Below, piece after piece: positions 24,156-32,050 of a stretch of 61,700 nt of DNA (within the stretch, counting starts at the first letter, position 1; the number at the start of each line of letters is the position of its first letter). The notes below the pieces were generated by a model. It made no database searches and was not told the origin of the DNA. It was given only the letters and a program-made list of their open reading frames with translations. The translations under genes were made by a program, and so were the position numbers. The DNA comes from GCA-002712045 sp028112705 (GTDB lineage Bacteria > Pseudomonadota > Alphaproteobacteria > Rhodobacterales > Rhodobacteraceae), in NCBI GenBank assembly GCA_028112705.1, contig JAOGYN010000013.1, positions 1 through 61,700 of the forward strand, written 5' to 3'.

Positions 24156-25439
24156 ATGAAATTGAAACTTATAAAAGTTGTGGCAACTTTGGCGTCAGTG
24201 ATGTTTGCTTCAACAGCTGTAGCTGACATTAAGGTTGGCTTTATTGGTTCATTATCAAGTGATACTGGACTAAGCACCTTACGTGGTGCTGAAATTGCGA
24301 TTGATGAATTGAATGCAAAAGGTGGCATTTTGGGACAGCAAATTACACTTGTAACTGCTGATACCCGTCAGGATGTTACTGAAGGTATAAAGGCTTATGA
24401 ATATTTAGCTGAAACAGAAGAAGTTGATTTTATAATTTCTGGATCTATTGATGATGTTTCTTTAGGTTGGTTGCCTCGTATGCAGGAATATCAAATCCCA
24501 ACTTTAGATACTTGGACATCCTATGTTGGTATTATAGATATGTTGGTTGAAGACTATGATAGTATGAAACCTTATTTTATGAATATTGCTTCTGATGAAG
24601 CATTAGCAACACTTTATATAGACTTTGGTAAAGATGTTTTGGTTGATAAGATGGGTTGGACTTCCACTGTTATCTTGCAAGAAGATACAGCATTTGGAGG
24701 TGCTATCCATGGATTGATAAGTCAAGCTATGGCTCCAGTTGCTGGTATTGATGTGGTTGAAACCATAGTCTACGACGTTGCAACTGTTGATTTTGCACCT
24801 TTGTACAGTAGGGCAGTGGCATCGGGTGCTGACTTTATTTACTTGATTAGTTCAGTCAACTCGCAAGTTGTTTCATCTCAATATGTTAAGCTTCAAGTGC
24901 CCTTGGGTATGACAGGGGTTAATGTCGCGCCAATGGGTCAAGATTACTGGGCTGATACTGGTGGTATGGGTGGTGGCATGTCCACTTTGACTCCCATTCC
25001 AGCAGTAGGCATGAAGCTTGATCCTGCGTCTCAGGAGTTTGTTGATACGTATAAAGCAAGATACTCTTCACGCCCAATTATTCCTCATTTCAATGGTTTC
25101 AATGCTTATCATGGATTAAAGCAAGCAATGGCTGCTGCTGAAGAAGCAGGTGGTTTTAATAATACTACTTGGGTTACTGCAATGGAAAAACAAGATCTGA
25201 TACTTGAGTTAGATGGTGAATTGTGGTTGCGCTACGGTTGGTGGGGTAATGATGAGATTGAACCTAGAACGGGAAGAACATACCCTCATAATTTGAGATT
25301 TGATATTACTGAGCCGTTCGATGATGGAGCTCCATCAATGGTTGTAATTCAATGGTATGAAGATGGAACAAATGCCGTCGTTTATCCCAAAAAATATGCA
25401 AATGGTGAGTTCACATTGCCAAGTTGGGTAAAAAAGTAA
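24156..25439 (+). CDS. Periplasmic binding protein of a branched-chain/amide-type ABC importer
   Basis: A 427-residue type I periplasmic binding protein (LivJ/AmiC/UrtA group). Signal peptide residues 1-22 (MKLKLIKVVATLASVMF...) end at TAVA. The fold begins IKVGFIGSLSSDTGLSTLRGAEIA, with IDELNAKGGILGQQI. An in-frame ATG at 24111 lies upstream of the operator and the perfect AAAGGAGG and is rejected. Members bind amino acids, short amides or urea. Regulation with the BMC and amine genes suggests it binds the amine-containing substrate of the metabolosome. It is the most direct handle on what the pathway consumes. Confidence 0.87.
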   Translation: MKLKLIKVVATLASVMFASTAVADIKVGFIGSLSSDTGLSTLRGAEIAIDELNAKGGILGQQITLVTADTRQDVTEGIKAYEYLAETEEVDFIISGSIDDVSLGWLPRMQEYQIPTLDTWTSYVGIIDMLVEDYDSMKPYFMNIASDEALATLYIDFGKDVLVDKMGWTSTVILQEDTAFGGAIHGLISQAMAPVAGIDVVETIVYDVATVDFAPLYSRAVASGADFIYLISSVNSQVVSSQYVKLQVPLGMTGVNVAPMGQDYWADTGGMGGGMSTLTPIPAVGMKLDPASQEFVDTYKARYSSRPIIPHFNGFNAYHGLKQAMAAAEEAGGFNNTTWVTAMEKQDLILELDGELWLRYGWWGNDEIEPRTGRTYPHNLRFDITEPFDDGAPSMVVIQWYEDGTNAVVYPKKYANGEFTLPSWVKK

Positions 25440-25447
25440 AATAAAAC

Positions 25448-25481
25448 TTACTGGCAACAGGTGATAATTTGTTGCCAGTAA
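25448..25481 (+). promoter_or_regulatory. Stem-loop between binding-protein and permease genes
   Basis: Perfect 12-base arms TTACTGGCAACA/TGTTGCCAGTAA enclose a 10-base loop. There is no T tract, so it is more likely an mRNA-stabilising or partial-termination element that raises binding protein over permease, as is common in ABC operons. Confidence 0.65.
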
Positions 25482-25503
25482 ATTTAAAATTAGGTTTCAT
25501 TAT

Positions 25504-26355
25504 ATGTTAGAGATTATAATACAAGGCATTTTGCTAAGTGGACTTTACGCATTAATAGCCGTCGGATTTACATTAATTTTTAGTGTTGGGCGTGTTCTTA
25601 ATTTAGCTTATGGCTCGTATATTATGGTTGCAGGCTATATTTATTTTTATTTTAGTCAACTTTTAGGTTTGCCCCCAATTGCAGGTTTACTTTTAGCAGG
25701 TATCCTTGGCTCCTGCATGGGGCTTTTAAAATACAATTTAATTGTAAAGCCACTAAAAGGGGATCATATCGCGGTAGAAATTTCAACATTGATCCTTGCT
25801 GTTGTTTTGCAATCAGCTGTAATTCTGTTTTTTGGCAATAGTGCCAAAATACTCCTCCCTATTATTCCTGGGGTAATTCACATCGGAAATGCGACAGTGA
25901 CTTTTAATGTTCTAGCAGCCACGGTAGCGAGCTGGCTAATTTTAATAGGTCTCTATTTATTCATTAAAAAAACTCATATTGGTCGAGCTATGATGGCAGT
26001 ATCAATGGATGCTAAAGGTGCATCGATATCAGGAGTTGATATAGATAAAATAAATATGATTACTTGGGGCATTTCTGGATTTTTAGGCGCAATCGCTGGT
26101 GTATTTTTCGCTAGTTATACGCAGTTGTCTCCAACAATGTGGGTTGCACCATTAATCATTGCAATTGCAATCGTTATTGTCGGTGGTATCGGATCAATAA
26201 TTGGTACTTTGGTGGTTGCTCATATAATTGGGTTTATGGAAATTATTTCTGTTGCACTTATTTCTCCTCAACTTCGAGGTGTTTTTACAATGCTTTTGAT
26301 TATTTTAGTATTAGTTATTCGGCCTAAAGGACTTTTTGGGCGGGAGGAGCTTTAA
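25504..26355 (+). CDS. livH: Branched-chain-type ABC transporter permease, LivH-like
   Basis: A 283-residue inner-membrane permease with about eight hydrophobic segments. It shows the LivH hallmarks GLYALIAVGFTLIFSVGRVLNLAYGS near the N-terminus and VVGGIGSIIGTLVVAHIIG with PKGLFGREEL near the end. It pairs with the LivM-like gene that starts at the next base after its stop. The substrate is set by the binding protein. It is second in the five-gene importer operon. Confidence 0.9.
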   Translation: MLEIIIQGILLSGLYALIAVGFTLIFSVGRVLNLAYGSYIMVAGYIYFYFSQLLGLPPIAGLLLAGILGSCMGLLKYNLIVKPLKGDHIAVEISTLILAVVLQSAVILFFGNSAKILLPIIPGVIHIGNATVTFNVLAATVASWLILIGLYLFIKKTHIGRAMMAVSMDAKGASISGVDIDKINMITWGISGFLGAIAGVFFASYTQLSPTMWVAPLIIAIAIVIVGGIGSIIGTLVVAHIIGFMEIISVALISPQLRGVFTMLLIILVLVIRPKGLFGREEL

Positions 26356-27312
26356 ATGGGTTTAGGCTTGCGATGGTATCATTTTGTCCTTTGGGCAGGT
26401 TTTATTGCTATTATGGCCTTGATGCCAGAATTTGTTAGTAAGGGGACACTTAGAACAATAATATTTGCGAATTTTTTAGCAATATTTGCCATTAGTTGGG
26501 ATGTGTTATCTGGGCGCACTGGATACATTAGTTTTGGGCATCCTTTTCTAATTGGAATTGGCGCATATACCACTGCAATTTTAACAAAAAGATTTGATGT
26601 GCCCGTCGAGTACGCAATACCGACAGCTGTCATAATGACAATGGTCGGCGGCACTATAATGTTTTTACCGGCTTTAAGGATTAAAGGTAGTTATTTTGCT
26701 TTAGTCTCTTTAGCATTCATGGAGCTAATATATCAATTGGTACAAGTCATTCGTCCTGATTTGACTGGAGGAACTAGAGGTATGTCTGGACTAGTGACCC
26801 TGACGAGAGGAGCTGTAAACGGTTACTATTTATCAGTAACATTAATGATAATTGTAGCGTTATGTATGTGGTTGCTGATGAGAACCCGGCTGGGTACAGC
26901 ACTTAGTGCTATTGGGATGAATGAAGAGTCAGTAAAGGGCAGTGGTCTAAGTCCTACCAAACTAAAATTATTTGCATTTATGACTAGTGCTTTTGTTGCG
27001 GGGTTAGGAGGTGCATTCTATGTGCACTATTTGGGTTCAATAGCTCCGCGAGCGTTATTTGATATTAATTTCGTATTCACAATAATTGTAGCAACCTTGA
27101 TAGGTGGTGCATCCACAATTGTTGGTCCAATGTTTGGAGCTTTTTTCTTAACATTTTTACTTGAGTATTTACGACCTTACTTACCGGGCGCAGAGCGATA
27201 CCTAATATATGGCGTAATTGCACTTCTTTTGTATATGTATCAGCCTAAGGGATTATATCACATTGTTATGACTCAATTAGATCGTTTTAAAAAGAGAGCT
27301 AATGATGACTAA
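26356..27312 (+). CDS. livM: Branched-chain-type ABC transporter permease, LivM-like
   Basis: A 318-residue permease with about nine membrane segments. LivM-type motifs include SGRTGYISFGHPFLIGIGAY, GMNEESVKGSGLSPTKLKL and ATLIGGASTIVGPMFGA, ending in QPKGLYHIV. It begins immediately after the LivH-like stop and overlaps the ATPase start by 11 bases, indicating coupled translation. Confidence 0.9.
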   Translation: MGLGLRWYHFVLWAGFIAIMALMPEFVSKGTLRTIIFANFLAIFAISWDVLSGRTGYISFGHPFLIGIGAYTTAILTKRFDVPVEYAIPTAVIMTMVGGTIMFLPALRIKGSYFALVSLAFMELIYQLVQVIRPDLTGGTRGMSGLVTLTRGAVNGYYLSVTLMIIVALCMWLLMRTRLGTALSAIGMNEESVKGSGLSPTKLKLFAFMTSAFVAGLGGAFYVHYLGSIAPRALFDINFVFTIIVATLIGGASTIVGPMFGAFFLTFLLEYLRPYLPGAERYLIYGVIALLLYMYQPKGLYHIVMTQLDRFKKRANDD

Positions 27313-28033
27313 ACCTTTGACAATAAAAAATTTAGTTAAAAAATTTGGTGGATTGATAGCAACTGATGATATCTCTTTTGACTTGAATGAAGGTCAATCA
27401 ACCGGACTTATTGGGCCTAATGGAGCAGGTAAAACCACAATTTTTTCTCAAATTATGGGTGAGTATCGCCAAACATCAGGAAAAATTGAATTATATGGTT
27501 CAGAAATTTCTAAATTATCGACACCAGCTCGAATAAGACTGGGTGTGAGTAGAACGTATCAGGTGCCTCGACCGTTTGCTGAATTTACTGTTTTAGAAAA
27601 TGTTCGTGTTGGTTTGATGCCAGATAGTATTTGGAAAATGATTACAGAAGGTCCAAACGTAGATAGAGAAATTGAATTAGCTTTAAGTGTTGGGTTTTCA
27701 GAAAATGATTTACGCCGTACACCGGATGAACTCTCCATGGGTGATCTAAGAAAGTTGGAAATGGCAAGAACGATGGCTACAAATCCAAGTATCATGTTAC
27801 TTGATGAGGTGTTTGCGGGACTTACTGTTGGTGAAATTGATCAGATCGCAAAACTAATACAAAAAATGCGGTCAGAAAATATGACCTTTTTAATTGTTAG
27901 TCATGATTTAAAGGCTCTTGAGCCACTTGTAGATGATGCAATAGCTATAAATTATGGAAAAATAATTGCTCAGGGTTCTTTTGCTTCAGTAATTTCTGAC
28001 AAAGCTGTTAGAACCTCATACTTGGGAACATAA
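27302..28033 (+). CDS. livG: ABC transporter ATPase, LivG-like
   Basis: A 243-residue ATPase with Walker A GPNGAGKTTIFSQI, a signature loop reading LSMGDLRKLEMAR rather than LSGGQ, Walker B IMLLDEVFAG, and the switch His in IVSHDLKAL. The signature change (LSMGD) is seen in the urea/amide branch of this family, which fits a substrate other than branched-chain amino acids. Two ATGs are adjacent (27302, 27305), and either could serve. It overlaps livM. Confidence 0.88.
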   Translation: MMTKPLTIKNLVKKFGGLIATDDISFDLNEGQSTGLIGPNGAGKTTIFSQIMGEYRQTSGKIELYGSEISKLSTPARIRLGVSRTYQVPRPFAEFTVLENVRVGLMPDSIWKMITEGPNVDREIELALSVGFSENDLRRTPDELSMGDLRKLEMARTMATNPSIMLLDEVFAGLTVGEIDQIAKLIQKMRSENMTFLIVSHDLKALEPLVDDAIAINYGKIIAQGSFASVISDKAVRTSYLGT

Positions 28034-28035
28034 TA

Positions 28036-28740
28036 ATGAATTTTCTTGAAATAGACAAACTTTCCGCTTTTTATGGTAAAGCTAAGGCCTTGCATGAAGT
28101 AAGTCTAAGTGTAAAACGAGGAGAAATTATTGCGATTGTTGGCGCGAATGGTGCTGGAAAATCTACTTTTCTTGATAGCATAATGGGACTTACTAAAACA
28201 GAAGGTGATATTCGATTGGAGGGGAAATCTTTAATTGGAAATTCCACGCCAAAAATTGTTCAAAGTGGAGTAGGTTACGCGCCAGAGAGATTTAATCTAT
28301 TTCCATATATGAGTGTATATGACAATTTATTGGTTGGTGCTTTTACTGCTCGGGACGATATTGACAATAATCTTGAGGTTGTGGAGAATTTATTTCCAAG
28401 ATTAAAAGAAAGAAGAAATCAAGAGACGCATACCCAATCAGGTGGAGAACGCCAAATGGTGTCATTAGGTAGGGCTTTAATGTCGAGTCCGCGCCTTTTA
28501 CTCGTGGATGAACCCACTATAGGTCTAGCACCAAAAATTTGTCTTGAAATAGCGTCAGTTTTACGACGGTTGAGAGATGAATTTAACACTACAATTGTGA
28601 TTACAGAACAGAATGCTAATTTTGCTATGACTTTAGCTGAACGCTTGTATGTATTAGAATCTGGTTCAATAAAGGTTCAAGGCTCTGTAGAGGAATTAAA
28701 GGATGATGCTCAATTAACTGAGGCTTATTTTGGTCATTAA
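28036..28740 (+). CDS. livF: ABC transporter ATPase, LivF-like
   Basis: A 234-residue ATPase with Walker A GANGAGKSTFLDSI, ABC signature SGGERQMVSLGRALM, Walker B LLLVDEPTIGLAP and the LivF-type ending ITEQNANFAMTLAERLYVLE. It is the fifth and last gene of the importer operon, two bases after livG. The ABC importer and the metabolosome together make a self-contained uptake-and-degradation unit. Confidence 0.9.
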   Translation: MNFLEIDKLSAFYGKAKALHEVSLSVKRGEIIAIVGANGAGKSTFLDSIMGLTKTEGDIRLEGKSLIGNSTPKIVQSGVGYAPERFNLFPYMSVYDNLLVGAFTARDDIDNNLEVVENLFPRLKERRNQETHTQSGGERQMVSLGRALMSSPRLLLVDEPTIGLAPKICLEIASVLRRLRDEFNTTIVITEQNANFAMTLAERLYVLESGSIKVQGSVEELKDDAQLTEAYFGH

Positions 28741-28759
28741 AAAGTTAAATGCGTTTAAA

Positions 28760-29791
28760 TTAATTTATTAATAACATTTTTATTTGTTGCCAAGTTCTAA
28801 TTGGTACTGCAATTTTTTCTTTTGAACATAGCCTGTGTTCTCGCTCTCGCTCCCCAGGAACTTCTACCTTTTCAATGTGTTTCAGTGGTGGGGACTTACG
28901 GAGTTCATTTAATATCTCTTCAGCTGTAGTTTTTAATGTAGATTTAGATCTCCATTGATTTGCATTCAATGTTATTAATAACCAATTACACTCTGTTGTT
29001 GCTGGTCCCAAAAGTGCCTCACCAATCAGCTCAGCTATGAGCGCAAGTCCATAACCTTTTTGTTCACCAGCAGGTAGTATAGCTCCACCGTCAAAATAGT
29101 CATCTGGATCACATGTTGGATTGCCATTGCTGTCAATAATACAATCTTTAGGGAGCATGGCTCCTGCACTTTTTGCTGCGTAGATCCAACCACCAGATAT
29201 TTTTGATGTAGCAAAGTCTAAAATAACAGGGCCTAAATTACCTCCTGGAATACCAATGCAGTATGGGTTTGTGGGCAACATAGCCTTGGAACCACCAAAA
29301 GGAGCGACCTGGCGCCACTTCTTCCGATTTCCGCCGCCCATCATGATTGTCAAAAATCCCTGTGATGCCGCAATATCGGCAAAGTATCCATGCCTACCAG
29401 TGTGTCCAACATCTCGGATACTTAATGCTGATATACCGGCCTTTTTTGCTAACGACATACCTTTTTTATAAGCTAAATTCATAGTTGGGATGCCTATCCC
29501 GCCATGCCCATTAACTTCTACTCCACCATACTTATTCTTTTTGACTGTGGCAGAGCGATCAGGATATATATAACCATTTTCATATTGTTTAACATACTCC
29601 AATATGCGCATTATTCCGTGGCTTTCCATGCCACATAGACTTGTATCAACTAGATGTTCTGAAATACTAGCAATTTCTTTTTTATTGCAGCCAACATTTG
29701 AAAGAATTTTTTTTAAGACTTTTTTTGCTTCAGAGGCTGTTATGATTATGCGGCCTGACTTTAAATCTAATTTTGTATTGGGCTTTATCAT
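28760..29791 (-). CDS. LDH2/malate-ureidoglycolate dehydrogenase-family oxidoreductase
   Basis: The 343-residue protein belongs to the Ldh_2 family of NAD(P)-dependent oxidoreductases (malate/L-lactate, ureidoglycolate, 2,3-diketogulonate). Motifs are DTSLCGMESHGIMRI, GHGGIGIP, the His-containing IRDVGHTGRHGYF, and GEQKGYGLALIAE. These enzymes reduce 2-oxo acids or oxidise 2-hydroxy acids and have no Rossmann fold. It is convergent with the importer operon, and I see no copy of the GntR site in its upstream region (29792-30025), so it may not belong to that regulon. The C-terminus (residues 300-343) is basic and ordinary for the family. Confidence 0.87.
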   Translation of the reverse strand: MIKPNTKLDLKSGRIIITASEAKKVLKKILSNVGCNKKEIASISEHLVDTSLCGMESHGIMRILEYVKQYENGYIYPDRSATVKKNKYGGVEVNGHGGIGIPTMNLAYKKGMSLAKKAGISALSIRDVGHTGRHGYFADIAASQGFLTIMMGGGNRKKWRQVAPFGGSKAMLPTNPYCIGIPGGNLGPVILDFATSKISGGWIYAAKSAGAMLPKDCIIDSNGNPTCDPDDYFDGGAILPAGEQKGYGLALIAELIGEALLGPATTECNWLLITLNANQWRSKSTLKTTAEEILNELRKSPPLKHIEKVEVPGEREREHRLCSKEKIAVPIRTWQQIKMLLIN

Positions 29792-30025
29792 TGTTTTAAT
29801 AAATCCTTTCTTGATTTTTTTTCGACAGGTAGATTGGCTTTTTATAAGTTATTGAATTGAATTTAAATTATTATCTGTAATTTTTACAACTATAATTTGA
29901 TTGAAACAGAATTCATAATTGCGACTAGTTATTTGCAATTAATTTGTAGTATCAATTAATGAGATTACATTAATTTTGTTAAATAAATAATTTATTAATC
30001 TGAAACATTAAGTAAAATCCTTAAA

Positions 30026-30670
30026 CTATTGTTTTTTAATATTTATTTCATTTAGTTTCTTCACACCTAATTCGATTAATTGCTCGTCCATAGGTCCATA
30101 GTCGTCATTTTTAAAATAACCAATTGTGTCCTCAATAAGGTATACTTCGTATCCTAAGTTAATGCCATCAATCGCCGAAAATCCAACGCAATATTCAAAT
30201 ACTAAACCAGACAAGAATATTCTTTTTACGTTAAGTTTATCAAGGTACCCCGCTAAGCCAGTTGGGCTTCTTCGATCATTTTCATAAAACGTAGAATACG
30301 AGTCAATATTTGGATTATAGCCTTTTCTAATAATTGCATTAGCCTTTGTAGTATTTAGCAAAGGATGAAATTCTGCTCCTTTTGATCCTGCAATGCAGTG
30401 ATCTGGCCAAAGGATCTGCTCTCCATATGATAATGTCGTTGTGTCAAAAATATTTTTATTTTTGTGATTTGATGCAAATGACTTGTGCGTAGTTGGGTGC
30501 CAATCTTGGCTTAATACTATATTTTCAAACAAACGCATCATTTTGTTTATTGGCTTTACTATTGAATCGCCATTTTCCACAGCTAAAGCACCATTTGGGC
30601 AAAAATCATTTTGGACATCAATAATAATTAATGCATCGTTCTTATTTAAAAGGATATCTTTAGTCATCAA
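30026..30670 (-). CDS. pncA: Nicotinamidase / isochorismatase-family hydrolase
   Basis: A 214-residue cysteine hydrolase. The triad is visible as Asp18 (DVQNDFCPNG), Lys115 (AIIRKGY) and Cys160 (VFEYCVGFSAIDG). The metal site is given by DWH (Asp55, His57) and WPDHC (His90). These match PncA, which converts nicotinamide to nicotinate and ammonia for NAD salvage. Two ATGs start the frame. It is a single gene in AT-rich surroundings. Confidence 0.87.
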   Translation of the reverse strand: MMTKDILLNKNDALIIIDVQNDFCPNGALAVENGDSIVKPINKMMRLFENIVLSQDWHPTTHKSFASNHKNKNIFDTTTLSYGEQILWPDHCIAGSKGAEFHPLLNTTKANAIIRKGYNPNIDSYSTFYENDRRSPTGLAGYLDKLNVKRIFLSGLVFEYCVGFSAIDGINLGYEVYLIEDTIGYFKNDDYGPMDEQLIELGVKKLNEINIKKQ

Positions 30671-30876
30671 GTCCTCACTTGCTTAATAAGCATATTAACA
30701 CAAATTTTTATAATTTTTGCAAGATTAAGAATTTTGCAAAATAAGCTTTTCCGATAATAACAACTTTTACAGTTTATAAATAAAAAATTGGTTTAGTTAT
30801 AAAAAATTCAGTTCTATAGTCAATTTGTAAACAAATGATTTTAAACAAACGTAGATTTAACGTTTAAGGGGTTAAA

Positions 30877-32034
30877 ATGAGTATAATTTCACGTATTGCT
30901 GAATTTTCTGAAGATCTGGTTGCTCTTAGGAGGGATTTTCACGAACATCCGGAGCTTGGTATGGAGGAATTTAGAACTTCTAAGATTGTTGCTAAACTAT
31001 TGAGTGAGTGGGGTATTGAAACACATACTGAAATTGGAAAAACGGGTGTTGTTGGCGTTTTGAAAGGTAATAAGCCTGGTCGAAGTATTGGTTTAAGGGC
31101 TGATATGGACGCATTGCCAATGGAGGAAAGAACTAACCTGCCTTTTGCTTCAAAAAATCCAGGGGTGATGCACGCCTGTGGACATGATGCACACACAACA
31201 ATGTTACTGGGCGCTGCACGATATCTAGCTGAGAAAAGAGATTTTTCAGGTACGGCTATTTTTATATTTCAGCCTGCTGAGGAAGGTTTGGGGGGAGCAA
31301 GGGCCATGCTAGCAGACAAGTTGTTTGAACGTTTTCCTTGTGACGAGGTGTATGGAATGCATAACTGGCCAACAGGAGAGCTTGGCAAGGTTTCGATCAA
31401 ACCTGGGACAGCAATGGCAGGTGCAGATTTTTTTGATATCCATATTAGAGCTTATGGGTCACATGCTGCAATGCCCCATATTTCGAAAGATCCAATTGTA
31501 ATAGCCTCTTCTTTGGTTACCCAGTTACAAACAATTGTTAGTAGAAATGTTCCCCCAATTGAGCCGTTGGTTTTGTCGGTAACAAAAATCCATGCTGGAA
31601 CTGCATATAATGTGATTCCATCTGACTGCGTAGTTTCGGGTACTATGCGTTATTTTAGTAAGGAAATGGCCAACATGGTAAGACAGAGAATGAAAGATTT
31701 AGCTGATGGATTAGCAAAGTCTTATGGAGTGGAAATTGATATTGAAAATCAAGAAGTATTTGATGTGTTAGTAAACAATGAAGATTTAAGTCATGAAATG
31801 TTGGATATTGCTTCTGAAATTGTTGGTACTGACAATGTAGCTCTTAGACCAAATGTAATAGCCGGATCAGAGGATTTTGCTGATATGTTGAAAGTTGTTC
31901 CCGGAGCTTATTGCAATTTAGGTCATGGTGGCACTGTACCACTTCATAATGATGGGTTTATATTAGATGAGGATATTCTACCAATTGGTGCTTCAATTTA
32001 TGCAAAGATAATAGAAAAAAGAACTGCTGTTTAA
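30877..32034 (+). CDS. M20-family amidohydrolase (hippurate hydrolase/N-acyl amino acid type)
   Basis: A 385-residue metallo-amidohydrolase with RRDFHEHPELGMEEFRT at the start, the metal-binding MHACGHDAHTTMLLG (Cys101, His103), PAEEGLGGA and the C-terminal GSEDFADML. It hydrolyses N-acyl amino acids such as hippurate, or related amides. It sits 16 bases before the molybdoenzyme gene on the same strand, so the two are probably cotranscribed. The connection between them is unclear. Confidence 0.88.
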   Translation: MSIISRIAEFSEDLVALRRDFHEHPELGMEEFRTSKIVAKLLSEWGIETHTEIGKTGVVGVLKGNKPGRSIGLRADMDALPMEERTNLPFASKNPGVMHACGHDAHTTMLLGAARYLAEKRDFSGTAIFIFQPAEEGLGGARAMLADKLFERFPCDEVYGMHNWPTGELGKVSIKPGTAMAGADFFDIHIRAYGSHAAMPHISKDPIVIASSLVTQLQTIVSRNVPPIEPLVLSVTKIHAGTAYNVIPSDCVVSGTMRYFSKEMANMVRQRMKDLADGLAKSYGVEIDIENQEVFDVLVNNEDLSHEMLDIASEIVGTDNVALRPNVIAGSEDFADMLKVVPGAYCNLGHGGTVPLHNDGFILDEDILPIGASIYAKIIEKRTAV

Positions 32035-32050
32035 ATAAATGGAATAAATA

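Noticed and set aside
10394..28740. Opine-degrading metabolosome
   Set aside because: Attractive because of the octopine-dehydrogenase fold, but the catalytic His and ED residues are missing, so opine chemistry cannot be claimed.
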